This document shows positions 17,967 to 27,444 of a DNA stretch of 64,000 bases, piece by piece. A program made the translations under genes and the position numbers. The notes beneath the pieces are model-generated. The model was given only the letters and a program-made list of their open reading frames with translations, was not told the origin of the DNA and searched no databases. Source of the DNA: Gemmatimonadota bacterium (lineage in GTDB: Bacteria > Gemmatimonadota > Gemmatimonadetes > Gemmatimonadales > Gemmatimonadaceae); contig JANYHJ010000238.1 of the NCBI GenBank assembly GCA_025359135.1, positions 1 to 64,000 on the forward strand, in the 5' to 3' direction. Position 1 is the first letter of the stretch; every line of letters starts with the position of its first letter.

Positions 17967-19769
17967 TCAGAACCAGGCGTCCTGCATCTCGAACGGCACG
18001 CCGTCCATGCGCACCAGCAGCTCCGCGAGTTGCACGGTGCGCGGTAGCTCCCAGCTCATCCAGTAGCGCGCCGCCTGCAGCTTGCCCGCGTAAAACAGCG
18101 CATCGTCGGCGCTCGCGGCTGAGAGGGCAAGACTCGCCGTCGTAGCCTGCTGCAGCCAGAGCCACGCGACGATCGTGCGACTGGCCAGGTCGAGATAGGC
18201 ACTCGCGTTCGCAAGCGCGCGCACCGGCTCCATGTTCGTTGCGGCCTTGCCGAGTGCGATGGTCGTGGCGCTGAACCGTTCGACCGCCGCCGCGACCGGC
18301 ACCGCGAGTTCCGCCGCCGCGAAGCCCGCCGCCTTGGCCGCGGCCACCGATGCGCCCATGGTCTCGATCAACGCGGAGAACGCGGCGCCATTCTCGAGTC
18401 GCACCTTGCGACCGAGCAGGTCCAGCGCCTGGATGCCGTTGGTGCCCTCGTGGATCGGATTGATCCGGTTGTCGCGCCAAAGCTGTTCGATCGGATACTC
18501 GCGCGCATAGCCGTAGCCGCCGAGTACCTGCATCGCGTTCGAGATCGACTCCTGGCACGCTTCGCTGGGCCACGCCTTGGCCACCGGCGTCAGCACCTCG
18601 AGCAGCAGCGTCGCGCGACGGCGCGCGGCGTCATCGTCGGCCGTTTCCTGCTCGTCCACGAGTTGCGCGCAGGCGAGAATCAGGTGGAGCGCCGCCTCCA
18701 CGGTGGCCTTCTGCGAGAGCAGCATGCGTCGCACGTCAGGGTGCTGCATGATCGACACCTGCGGCGCCGCCGGATTCTTCTCGCCGCTCAAGCGGCCCTG
18801 GTGCCGCTCGCGCGCGTATTGCAACGAGTAGAGGTACGCCTCGTAGCCCATGGCCGCGCCCGCGCGTCCCACGCCGATGCGCGCCTCGTTCATCATGTGG
18901 AACATGTACTGCAATCCGTGGTGCGGCTGCCCGACGAGTTCGCCGATGCAGGCCTCGCGCTCGCCGAAGTTGAGCACCGTGTTGACCGTGCCGCGCCAGC
19001 CCAGCTTGTGGATGAGGCCGCCCAACTGCACGCCGTTCAAGTCACCGCTCTCGCCGGCCTCGTTGACGCGGCGCTTCGGCACGATGAAGAGCGAAATCCC
19101 CTTCACCCCCGCTGGCGCACCCTCGATGCGGCCCAGTACCATGTGCACGATGTTCTCCGACAGCTCGTGGTCGCCACCCGAGATCCACATCTTGGTGCCG
19201 GTCAGCGCGAAGCGGCCGTCATCGAGTGGCGTCGCCTTCACGCGCACGTCGGCGAGCGAACTGCCGGCATCGGGTTCGGAAAGCGCCATCGTGCCGAGGA
19301 ACCGTCCCTCGAACAACGGGAGCAGGTAGCGCCGCTTCTGGTCATCGTTGCCGAACGCGGCCACGAGGTTCGCGACGCCGGTCGCGAGCAGCGCGTACGC
19401 CGCCGTGCCCACGTTGGCCGCCTCGAGGTGGAACATCGCGGCCGTGGCGATGATGTGCGGCAGCTGCAGTCCGCCGACTTCCGCATCATGGGTGGCGGCA
19501 ATGAAGCCGGTCTCGGCGAGCGCCCGCACTGCCGCACCCACCTCGGGAACGATCACCACCTTGCCGTCCACGTAGCTCGGTTCGTGCTCGTCGTTGGCCT
19601 TGCGATGCGGGGCAAAGTGGTCGGCGGCGAGGCCGCGCGTCGTGGCGATCACCTGGTCGAAGGCCTCGCGCGAGTAGTCGTGGAAGCGCGCGCGAGACGT
19701 CAACGCGTCGGCATGCAGGACCTCGTAGAGGAGGAAATCGAGGTCGCGGGGGCTGGGAGCGGCAGTCAT
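17967..19769 (-). CDS. Acyl-CoA dehydrogenase, ~600-residue DmdC-like class
   Basis: An FAD-dependent acyl-CoA dehydrogenase of 600 residues, about 200 longer than the short-chain enzymes, which places it with DmdC-like or AidB-related long forms with an extra C-terminal domain. Recognisable parts are the middle domain MALSEPDAGSSLADVRVKAT and KMWISGGDHELSENIVHMVLG, the flavin-binding VLGGYGYAREYPIEQLWRDNRINPIHEGTNGIQALDLLGRKV. The substrate is not predictable. ATG 19769 is chosen. It converges on dnaJ. Confidence 0.9.
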   Translation of the reverse strand: MTAAPSPRDLDFLLYEVLHADALTSRARFHDYSREAFDQVIATTRGLAADHFAPHRKANDEHEPSYVDGKVVIVPEVGAAVRALAETGFIAATHDAEVGGLQLPHIIATAAMFHLEAANVGTAAYALLATGVANLVAAFGNDDQKRRYLLPLFEGRFLGTMALSEPDAGSSLADVRVKATPLDDGRFALTGTKMWISGGDHELSENIVHMVLGRIEGAPAGVKGISLFIVPKRRVNEAGESGDLNGVQLGGLIHKLGWRGTVNTVLNFGEREACIGELVGQPHHGLQYMFHMMNEARIGVGRAGAAMGYEAYLYSLQYARERHQGRLSGEKNPAAPQVSIMQHPDVRRMLLSQKATVEAALHLILACAQLVDEQETADDDAARRRATLLLEVLTPVAKAWPSEACQESISNAMQVLGGYGYAREYPIEQLWRDNRINPIHEGTNGIQALDLLGRKVRLENGAAFSALIETMGASVAAAKAAGFAAAELAVPVAAAVERFSATTIALGKAATNMEPVRALANASAYLDLASRTIVAWLWLQQATTASLALSAASADDALFYAGKLQAARYWMSWELPRTVQLAELLVRMDGVPFEMQDAWF

Positions 19770-19883
19770 GCGCCCAAGCTGGACACGCGCCTCGCGCCTC
19801 GCAACCACGCCAACGCACACGGCCGCCCGGGAAACCCCGGACGGCCGCGTGATGAATCGTGAGCGGTCAGGGACCGCCCATGG

Positions 19884-20747
19884 CTACTGGCAGTTCGTGA
19901 CCTTGCGGGTCACGAGGTCGAGCGAGCAGACCTTGCCGCCGACGGCGAGCGATGCGTTCTGCGTGCCGTTGAAGGTGACGACGGCCGTGCCGGACACCGA
20001 CTTGGTCACGGGAGTGCCCGACTTGGGCGCAAAGGTCATGGAGCCCGCGAGCGTGATGTTGACCGTACCGCTCGTCGGGAACTGGTGCTGCGGCTCCGGT
20101 GCGGTGCGCACGAGGTTGACCACGTGCACGTCGTTGCTGACCACGTAGGTCTTGACGCCGTTCGAGTCGCTGAAGATCACGGTATCCTGCTGCGTCCCGT
20201 GCCCGTTGTTCGTGAACTTGGTGGGCAGGTGCGGGGCCGCGGTGTCGCGCGTGATCACCGACATGTTGGTGTCGGCGTGGTTCACGATGCGGATGCGCAG
20301 GCGGCTGTCGGCCGTCGAGGTGTCGCGGCCCGCCGTCGACCAGATGGCCAGCGTCGAGTCGATCAGGCCCGCGGTCGAGTTGGTCGCCGCGCCGCCCGCG
20401 AAGATCTTGAACTTGCGTACCACCGACAGGCCGTGCTCCAGCTGGCCGGTGCACGTCCAGAAGCCCGTGCCCACCGTGAACTGGCAGTTGATCGCCGTGC
20501 CGGCCGCCACGGACAGATCCATCGAGCCCGACGGCGTCACCAGGTACGAAACCCCGGCGCTCGAGAGGCCGCTGCCGATCGCGGCGACGGCATCGGACGC
20601 GCTCGCGGCCGAGACGTTCTGCACGTCGGCCTGCACGGCGCTCAGGGAGGCGGGGCTGCTATCCGGCGCGATCCCCTTGTCGGCGTTGCACGCGGCGAGG
20701 GCCACGAGCGTGACGAGAAGGCCGGTCGTGCGGAACGAGGTGCGCAT
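19884..20747 (-). CDS. Lipoprotein of unknown function
   Basis: A 287-residue lipoprotein with a signal peptide and lipobox (LLVTLVALAAC, Cys at about residue 20). The mature protein is Ser/Thr/Ala-rich and appears all-beta, with no motif recognised. ATG 20747 is preceded by CAGGAG about 7 bases upstream; the longer frame to 20825 lacks a signal sequence. A GATAAT hexamer at 20812-20817 on the minus strand could be a -10 element, but no matching -35 is visible. Confidence 0.65.
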   Translation of the reverse strand: MRTSFRTTGLLVTLVALAACNADKGIAPDSSPASLSAVQADVQNVSAASASDAVAAIGSGLSSAGVSYLVTPSGSMDLSVAAGTAINCQFTVGTGFWTCTGQLEHGLSVVRKFKIFAGGAATNSTAGLIDSTLAIWSTAGRDTSTADSRLRIRIVNHADTNMSVITRDTAAPHLPTKFTNNGHGTQQDTVIFSDSNGVKTYVVSNDVHVVNLVRTAPEPQHQFPTSGTVNITLAGSMTFAPKSGTPVTKSVSGTAVVTFNGTQNASLAVGGKVCSLDLVTRKVTNCQ

Positions 20748-21013
20748 GCGAGAGACTCCTGGATGAGAGATGACAGTCGCCGAAGCGGCGGCCGTGCGTC
20801 TGACAAGGAGAATTATCGACCGCACTTGAGTGAACTACGCTGACGCAGCCCCCTGTTCGCAGAGTGTTATTGCTCACACCCGATCGCGTAAGTCGTTGTA
20901 AATCCGTGTATTAGCAAACCCTTAGTGACCGGCGCCGCGCCGGTTGTCCCTCGCTCGACCCGGTCGTCCCGCAACGTCGCGCCATCGAGTTTCACGCGGG
21001 CGATATTGAGCGC

Positions 21014-22165
21014 ATGGCTTCCACGCTCCTCACGCGCGACGTCCCCGATGATCGCGACCGCAGCTGGATGTGGTGGGGGGCCCTGGTCGCACTCGTGCTG
21101 CTCTTCGCCATCCGGCTCACCTTCGTCATCGCGTTCGAACTGGCCGAAGGATCCGGCCGCCTCGGGCCGCGCTTCTTCGACGAGATCACGGGCACGGTCG
21201 TGGGCGTGCTGCCGGTGGGCATCGTCGCCTGGATCCTGCAGCGCTTGCCGATGTCGGCGGCCGGGTGGAAACGCTCGCTGCTCGTCATCGGCGGAACCTT
21301 CGTCCCGATCTCGCTCGCCGACACCTGGTTGCTCCTCAGGCTGCGCGCGGCGCTCGGGCCGGCATTGGGATACACGCAGTACGACGCGGCGGTGGGCCCC
21401 GCGCGCTACGTCTACGAAGGCGCCACCAACCTCGTGCATCTGATCGCGATCGTCGCCGTCTTCACCGCCATCGATCTCGTGCTCGCACGACGCGAGCGCG
21501 ATCGTCGCAGCGCCGTCCTCGAACGCTCGCTGCTCGAAGCCGACCTGCGCGCACTGCGCCTGCGCCTCGAGCCGCACTTCCTCTTCAACGCCCTCAACAC
21601 CATCTCGGCCACCATGTACGAGGACGTGCCGGCGGCCGACGCCCAGCTCGCACACCTGGCCTCGCTGCTGCGCGCCGCCGTGCGCACCGCCGATGCGCAG
21701 GAGGTGCCGCTCTCCGCGGAACTCGAGGTGCTCGACCACTACGTGGCGTTGCTGCGCGCGCGCTTCGAACGGCGCCTCGTGATCGCGGTGGAGGTGGCCC
21801 CCGACGCGACGCGCTGCCTCGTGCCCTCGCTCCTGCTGCAGCCGCTCGTCGAGAACGCCATCCGCCACGGGGGACTCGAGCGTACGGGCGCGGCCGTGGT
21901 GCGCGTGACCATCACGCGCGCGGCGTCGACGCTCTCGGTTGTCGTGCACGACGACGGCCCCGGGCTCGCACCGGGTCGCGATCCGCTCGACACCGGCACG
22001 GGACTCTCGGCCACCATCCAGCGCCTGCGCCTGCTCTACGGCGACGCGCACCAGGTACGCGTGGGCAACGTGCCGGGTGGATTCGAAGTCGCCATGACGC
22101 TGCCGGCCCGCGAGAGCACCGACGTGCCCTCGGCGAACGTGGCGACGACCGTGATGCGGTCGTGA
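21014..22165 (+). CDS. LytS/YehU-type sensor histidine kinase
   Basis: A membrane histidine kinase of 383 residues. Four hydrophobic segments fill residues 18-160. The His_kinase domain follows, with the phosphorylatable histidine in LEPHFLFNALNTISATM, and an N-box (LLQPLVENAIRHGG) and G-box (HDDGPGLAPG, GTGLSATIQRLRLLYG) of the ATPase domain. No separate extracellular sensor domain is present, so sensing is probably within the membrane. It is followed 7 bases later by its LytTR response regulator. Confidence 0.93.
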   Translation: MASTLLTRDVPDDRDRSWMWWGALVALVLLFAIRLTFVIAFELAEGSGRLGPRFFDEITGTVVGVLPVGIVAWILQRLPMSAAGWKRSLLVIGGTFVPISLADTWLLLRLRAALGPALGYTQYDAAVGPARYVYEGATNLVHLIAIVAVFTAIDLVLARRERDRRSAVLERSLLEADLRALRLRLEPHFLFNALNTISATMYEDVPAADAQLAHLASLLRAAVRTADAQEVPLSAELEVLDHYVALLRARFERRLVIAVEVAPDATRCLVPSLLLQPLVENAIRHGGLERTGAAVVRVTITRAASTLSVVVHDDGPGLAPGRDPLDTGTGLSATIQRLRLLYGDAHQVRVGNVPGGFEVAMTLPARESTDVPSANVATTVMRS

Positions 22166-22172
22166 TCGGCGC

Positions 22173-22991
22173 ATGATACGCACCGCGCGCGATCCCGACG
22201 CCCCCATGCGCGTGTTGATCGTGGACGACGAGGCGCCGGCGCGTCGTCGCCTTGCGACGTTGCTCGCCGCCGACAGTACGGTCGAGATCGTTGGCGAAGC
22301 CGAGGACGGCCCGTCGGCCGTCGTCCAGATCGGCGCACTCGCGCCCGACCTCGTGTTGCTCGACATCCGCATGCCGGGCCTCGATGGCTTCGAGGTCATC
22401 GAGGCGCTCGGCTCCGCGATGCCGCCGGTCGTCTTCGTGACGGCGTACGACGAGCACGCCCTCCGCGCCTTCGACGTGCGCGCGATCGACTACCTGCTCA
22501 AGCCGGTGGAATCGCCACGGTTGCGCGCGGCCGTCACGCGAGCTCGGCAATTGCGCGACGCGAGCGCCGCCGACCGCCGACATCGGCATGCTGCCGTCGC
22601 GGCCGTTGCGGCGGAGCAGGCACGCCCGCTGCAGCGGCTACTCGCGCAGGATGCTCGTGGTGAGGCCGCGCTCGTCAGCGTCGATGACCTCGTGCTCGCG
22701 CGCGCGCAGCGCAACTACGTGTCGCTCCGGACAGCGACGGCCGAGTTCCGCGTGCGCGGCACGATCGCGGCGCTCGAGGAACGCTTCGATCGCAAGGAGT
22801 TCCTGCGCGTCAACCGATCCGACATCGTGCGCCTCGCCGCCATCACGCGCCTCGCGGCGTGGTCGCACGGTGACTATCGCATCGAGCTGCCCGGCATCGC
22901 GCTGCTCTGGAGCCGTCGCTATCGCGCGCGGGACGCGGCCCAGTTCGATCTCGCTCGCGAGCGCACACCCGAGGCTCAGGGCAGCGCGTAG
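22173..22991 (+). CDS. LytTR-family response regulator
   Basis: A receiver plus LytTR DNA-binding regulator, 272 residues from ATG 22173. The receiver starts at MRVLIVDDEAPARRRLATLL (ATG 22206 is an alternative start), with phosphoacceptor Asp in LVLLDIRMPGLDGFE and the conserved Lys in DYLLKPVESPRL. The LytTR domain covers about residues 165-265 (VSVDDLVLARAQRNYVSLRTA... FLRVNRSDIVRLAAI). Its 3' end overlaps the convergent PQQ dehydrogenase by 16 bases. The target promoters are unknown. Confidence 0.92.
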   Translation: MIRTARDPDAPMRVLIVDDEAPARRRLATLLAADSTVEIVGEAEDGPSAVVQIGALAPDLVLLDIRMPGLDGFEVIEALGSAMPPVVFVTAYDEHALRAFDVRAIDYLLKPVESPRLRAAVTRARQLRDASAADRRHRHAAVAAVAAEQARPLQRLLAQDARGEAALVSVDDLVLARAQRNYVSLRTATAEFRVRGTIAALEERFDRKEFLRVNRSDIVRLAAITRLAAWSHGDYRIELPGIALLWSRRYRARDAAQFDLARERTPEAQGSA

Positions 22992-24970
22992 GCCACGACC
23001 TGGTCCGAGAGTCCGGTGCCGTAGTCGCCGTGGCCACCCGCGGCAATCACGACGTACTGCTTGCCGCCGATGCGGAACGTCATCGGGGTCGCTTGTCCGC
23101 CAGCCGGGAGCTTGACCTTCCAGAGCTCGCGCCCCGTCTCGATGTCGAACGCGCGCAGCATCTCGTCGCGCGCCGCGGAGATGAAGACGAGACCCCCCGC
23201 CGTCGCGAGCGAGCCGCCGACGTTCGGCGTGCCCCACGCCGCAGCCTCGTTCCCCTCGGGGAGTTTGGGCTCGCGGCCGAGTGGATGCTCCCACTTGGTC
23301 GTGCCGGTGGCCAGGTCAATCGCGGTGATCATGCCCCATGGTCCCTTCACGCAGGGCAGGCCGGCGCCGCTCACCCAGACGGCGCGATCCATCACGAACG
23401 GCGTGCCGCGCATGTTGCCGCCTCTCTCGCCGGGCGCACGCGCGCGCAGCTTGACCCACGCCGCCATGCGCATCGTGTTGACCACGAGCAGCTGGCGCTC
23501 CGGGTCGAACGTCACCCCGCCCCAGTTCACGCCACCTCCATAGAAGGGATACGACAGCGTGCCCTGCAGTGACGGCGGCGTGAAGATCCCCTCGTTCCGG
23601 TAGCCGCGGAACTGCTGCAGGCACTGTGCGCGCGCCTCCGGCGTGGGCGCCCAGATGTCCTCCTCGCGGAGCGCCGCCGTGGGATGCAGGCGGAAGGCGG
23701 CGAGCGCTGGGAAGGGCTGTGTCGGCGATGTCGTCTCGCCGGCCATCGTGCTCGTGGGCACGGGGCGCTCTTCGACGGGAAAGAGCGGCTTGCCCGTCTC
23801 CCGGTCGAGCACGTACACGAACCCCATCTTCGTGGCCACCACGACCGCGGCAATCACGCGCCCATTCCGCCTGAGGTCGATGAGCGTGGGCTGCGACGCC
23901 ACGTCGTAGTCCCAGAGATCGTGGTGGACCACCTGGAAGTGCCAGCGCACCGCGCCCGTGGTCGCATCGAGCGCGACGACGCAATTCGAGAAGAGGTTGT
24001 TGCCCGGCCGTTCGCCGCCGAAGAAGTCGGGACTGGCCGAGCCGGTCGGCACGAAGACGAGCCCGCGCGCCGAGTCGACGGCGAGCGGCGCCCACGCGTT
24101 CGCGGCGCCGGTCTTGCGCGCGCCCTCGGGGCTCCACGTCTCGTAGCCGGGCGTGTTGGGCGAGCGCGGAATCGGATCCCAGGCCCAGCGCAGCGCACCG
24201 CTCCGCGCATCGAAGGCGCGCACGGTGCCGTGCTCCATCTCGACGAGCCGGTTGTCGCCGATGGCCGAGCCGACGATGACGAAGTCCCCGATCACCACCG
24301 GTGGCGACGTCACGCCGTACTGCCCCACCTGTACCTGGCCCACCCCTTGGTCGAGGCGCACCATGCCATCGCTCCCGAACGCGGCGCACGGCTTGCCGTC
24401 GTTAGCGTCGAGCGAGAAGAGGCGGGCGTCGACCGTCGCGAAGAAGACGCGCTTGCGGCAGGCGAGCGCGCCCTCGGCGCCGTTCGCGCGAGCATCGCGC
24501 CAGAGCGCCACGCCACGTGAGACGAACCCCTCGTTGCGCTCGATGTTGAGCTTGAGCTTGGGATCGAAGCGCCAGAGCTGGCGTCCCGTGGCCGGATCCA
24601 TGGCCACGACGCGATTGAGCGGCGTGGAGACGAAGAGCACGCCGTCCACCACGAGCGGCGTCGCCTCGAACTTGGTCGCGCCCGTGTGGCACTTGGCGCA
24701 GCCTTCGCGCGGACCCTCGTCCTTCATCTTGTGCTCGAGGTCCTTGGTGCTCACCTGCCAGGCGAGGGCGAGCTGCCCCACGTTCGTCCGGTTGATGTCG
24801 CTGAGTGGCGACCAGCGTGTGCCGCCCGCGTCGTTGCCGTACGCGGGCCAGCTGACGTCGGCCTTGGGGCTGGTTGGCGCGTCGAGCCGCGGGCGCGTGG
24901 TGCCTTGCGCGGAGAGCGCGGCGGGCAGTGCGAGCGCGATGAGCGGGGCGAAGCGCGAGCGTGGCGTCAT
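22976..24970 (-). CDS. PQQ-dependent quinoprotein dehydrogenase with haem c motif
   Basis: A periplasmic beta-propeller dehydrogenase of the membrane-bound glucose dehydrogenase/ethanol dehydrogenase superfamily, 664 residues. A signal peptide (LIALALPAALSAQ) precedes the first PQQ repeat (WPAYGNDAGGTRWSPLSDIN). PQQ-binding regions such as RGLVFVPTGSASPDFFG and FQVVHHDLWDYDVASQPTLIDL are clear. Unusually, CAKCH (residues 91-95) sits in a loop near the N-terminus, a c-type haem attachment motif inside the propeller rather than in a separate cytochrome domain. The substrate, probably an alcohol or sugar, is unknown. Confidence 0.88.
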   Translation of the reverse strand: MTPRSRFAPLIALALPAALSAQGTTRPRLDAPTSPKADVSWPAYGNDAGGTRWSPLSDINRTNVGQLALAWQVSTKDLEHKMKDEGPREGCAKCHTGATKFEATPLVVDGVLFVSTPLNRVVAMDPATGRQLWRFDPKLKLNIERNEGFVSRGVALWRDARANGAEGALACRKRVFFATVDARLFSLDANDGKPCAAFGSDGMVRLDQGVGQVQVGQYGVTSPPVVIGDFVIVGSAIGDNRLVEMEHGTVRAFDARSGALRWAWDPIPRSPNTPGYETWSPEGARKTGAANAWAPLAVDSARGLVFVPTGSASPDFFGGERPGNNLFSNCVVALDATTGAVRWHFQVVHHDLWDYDVASQPTLIDLRRNGRVIAAVVVATKMGFVYVLDRETGKPLFPVEERPVPTSTMAGETTSPTQPFPALAAFRLHPTAALREEDIWAPTPEARAQCLQQFRGYRNEGIFTPPSLQGTLSYPFYGGGVNWGGVTFDPERQLLVVNTMRMAAWVKLRARAPGERGGNMRGTPFVMDRAVWVSGAGLPCVKGPWGMITAIDLATGTTKWEHPLGREPKLPEGNEAAAWGTPNVGGSLATAGGLVFISAARDEMLRAFDIETGRELWKVKLPAGGQATPMTFRIGGKQYVVIAAGGHGDYGTGLSDQVVAYALP

Positions 24971-25065
24971 GGTCGATCCGGTGAGGGTCACGCCGGAGTG
25001 TACGACCGTCGACGCATCAGGTGTCGTGTGCGGGACGAGCGGGACGCGCCGTGGTTCGAGCGGGA

Positions 25066-26196
25066 CTACGCCGCGATCACCGGCAACGCGCGCTTGGCAC
25101 GCAGCCCCGACTCGATCACGCCGCCGCCCACCAGCGCCTCGCCGTCATACAGCGCCACCGACTGTCCCGGTGCGATCGCCTGCACGCCGCTCGTGAGCGC
25201 GAGTTCGATTTCGTGTCCGTCGTCGCGCACGAGCGTGGCCGGCACGAGCGGCGCGCGGTGTCGCACGCGCGCACCGAACACGCTACCCACGGCGGGTCGC
25301 GCAGCGAGCCAGTTCACTTCGCGCGCCACCACGCCATGTCCCGTGAGCGACGCGCGCGGCCCGATCACCACCGTGCGCGTCGCCGCCTCGATCGACAGCA
25401 CGAACATCGGCTCCGCGAATCCCGCCGGCAGTCCCTTGCGCTGCCCCACGGTGAATCGCACGAATCCGTCGTGCGTCCCCACGCGGCGGCCATCTTCCAG
25501 CACGAGCGGCCCCGGCTGCAGTGCCGCGTGCTCCGTGCCCAACCGCGCTGCCACTACCTCGGCGTGATTCCCGTCCGGCACGAAGCAGATGTCCTGGCTC
25601 TCCGGCTTGCTCGCCACCATGCGGAGTCCCAGCTCGCGTGCCATGGCGCGCGTCTCCGCCTTGGTCCGATCACCGACCGGCAGGATCATGCGCGCGAGCA
25701 TCTCGCGCCGGATCCCCCAGAGAAAGTAGCTCTGGTCTTTGGCCGGGTCCTGTCCCACGTGCAGCCGGCCGTCGATCATCCGCGCGTAATGTCCCGTCGC
25801 GATCCACGGTGCGTCGATGCGGTCCGCCGTTGCCACCAGGTCCGAAAACTTGGTGAACGTGTTGCAGCGCACGCACGGAATCGGCGTGCGGCCGCGCGCG
25901 TACTCCGCCACGAAGTCGTCCACCACGTCGCGCGCGAACGGCGCCTGCAGGTTGAGCACGTAGTGCGGCACGCCGATCCGCTCGCAGACGCGGCGCGCAT
26001 CGTTCACGCTGTCGAGCGAACAGCACGGGCGATCCGGCACGTCGGCGCCGTCGTGATAGAGCTTCATCGTCGCGCCCACCACGTCGAAGCCCTGCTGCTT
26101 GAGCAGCGCGGCGCTCACCGACGAGTCGACGCCGCCCGACATGGCCACGAGCACGCGATCCCCGGGGCGTGGCCCCACTGCGCGCGCTTCGCTCAT
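25066..26196 (-). CDS. mnmA: tRNA-specific 2-thiouridylase MnmA
   Basis: Thiolates U34 of Lys, Glu and Gln tRNAs. 376 residues. The PP-loop SGGVDSSVSA (about 20-29), the catalytic nucleophile cysteine in PCVRCNTFTKFSDL and the second cysteine in SQDICFVPDGNH are all present. The C-terminal beta-barrel ends in GQSVALYDGEALVGGGVI. The cysteine desulfurase gene lies 10 bases upstream, so sulfur donor and acceptor enzymes are expressed together. ATG 26196 is chosen over an unlikely N-terminal extension. Confidence 0.96.
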   Translation of the reverse strand: MSEARAVGPRPGDRVLVAMSGGVDSSVSAALLKQQGFDVVGATMKLYHDGADVPDRPCCSLDSVNDARRVCERIGVPHYVLNLQAPFARDVVDDFVAEYARGRTPIPCVRCNTFTKFSDLVATADRIDAPWIATGHYARMIDGRLHVGQDPAKDQSYFLWGIRREMLARMILPVGDRTKAETRAMARELGLRMVASKPESQDICFVPDGNHAEVVAARLGTEHAALQPGPLVLEDGRRVGTHDGFVRFTVGQRKGLPAGFAEPMFVLSIEAATRTVVIGPRASLTGHGVVAREVNWLAARPAVGSVFGARVRHRAPLVPATLVRDDGHEIELALTSGVQAIAPGQSVALYDGEALVGGGVIESGLRAKRALPVIAA

Positions 26197-26206
26197 GCGG
26201 CGGCCC

Positions 26207-27364
26207 TCAGGCCAGGGCCATCCCGCGGGCCTTCGCCACGAGCGTCGGGAAGACCTGCACCACGCGATCGATCGCGGCATCGTCGGTCATCACGCCGAGC
26301 GAAAGCCGGACGGCCGCGGCCGCGATGTCGGAACGCACGCCGAGCGCCGCGAGCACATGCGACGGTTCCACGCTCCCCGACTGGCACGCCGAGCCGCCCG
26401 AACACGCGATACCGGCGAGGTCGAGCGCCATCAGCATCGATTCCGCGTCGGTTCCGGGTGCGGACACGTTGAGCACGTGCACCGCGCGCGGACCCTCGGC
26501 GCCATGCACGATCAAGTCGGGCACGGCCGCCATGAGCGCCGCCTGCAACCGGTCGCGCATCCGGCCCAGCCGCACGTGCTCAGTTTCGCGCTCCGCGATC
26601 GTCATTTCGGCCGCCACCGCGAGTCCCACGGCGAATGCGACGTTCTCGGTGCCGGGACGACGCCCGCGATCCTGTGAGCCACCGTGGAACAACGGTTCGA
26701 GCGGAGCGCCGCGGCGGATGAACAGCGCCCCGGTTCCCTTGGGCGCGCCGATCTTGTGGCCCGACATCGTCAGGTAGTCGACGGCGAGCTGCGCCGTGTT
26801 CACGTCCAGCTTGCCGAAGGCCTGCACGCCGTCGGTGTGGAAGAGCGCGCCGGCCGCCTTGGCCTGCTGCGCAAGTTCGGGAACCGGATTGATCGAGCCC
26901 GTCTCGTTGTTCACCCACATCACGGACACGACGGCGACGTCGCTCGTCATCGACTCGGCATAGCTCGCCCCGTCCACCTGGCCCGACGGCGTCATGCGCA
27001 CGAGGCGCTCGGCGCCACCTTCGCGCGCGGCCTGGTGCGCTGCGGCCAACACCGCCTTGTGCTCGATCGGCGTCGTCACGACCGTCTTCCGCCCCTTCGG
27101 GCTCATGGCGTGGAACGCGCCGAGCACCGCGAGGTTATCAGCTTCGGTGCCGCCCGAGGTGAAGCAGACTTCGTCGGCCTTGGCGCCGAGACATCGGGCC
27201 ACCCGTTCGCGCGCCTCGTCGAGTGCGGCGCGCGCTTCACGCCCCCAGCGATGCGTGCTGCTCGGGTTCCCGAAGCGGGGACCGAGATACGGGATCATCG
27301 CCTCGACGACCTCCGGACGGACCGGGGTCGTGGCGGCGTGATCGAAGTAGAGGGGTTCCGGCAT
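26207..27364 (-). CDS. Cysteine desulfurase (IscS/NifS family)
   Basis: PLP-dependent enzyme of 385 residues that takes sulfur from cysteine and forms a persulfide. The N-terminus MPEPLYFDHAATTPVRPEVVEAM is diagnostic. The PLP lysine lies in MSGHKIGAPKGTGALFIR and the catalytic cysteine in CSGGSACQSGSVEPSHVLAALG. No iscU or iscR is adjacent; pairing with mnmA suggests tRNA thiolation as the main sulfur sink. ATG 27364. Confidence 0.95.
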   Translation of the reverse strand: MPEPLYFDHAATTPVRPEVVEAMIPYLGPRFGNPSSTHRWGREARAALDEARERVARCLGAKADEVCFTSGGTEADNLAVLGAFHAMSPKGRKTVVTTPIEHKAVLAAAHQAAREGGAERLVRMTPSGQVDGASYAESMTSDVAVVSVMWVNNETGSINPVPELAQQAKAAGALFHTDGVQAFGKLDVNTAQLAVDYLTMSGHKIGAPKGTGALFIRRGAPLEPLFHGGSQDRGRRPGTENVAFAVGLAVAAEMTIAERETEHVRLGRMRDRLQAALMAAVPDLIVHGAEGPRAVHVLNVSAPGTDAESMLMALDLAGIACSGGSACQSGSVEPSHVLAALGVRSDIAAAAVRLSLGVMTDDAAIDRVVQVFPTLVAKARGMALA

Positions 27365-27444
27365 GGCTGGAAAATAGCATCGGCTTGGGCCCACGTGTGA
27401 GGTGGCCGACCCCCCGGAGGAACCGCTAGTTTCCCCACACGAAA

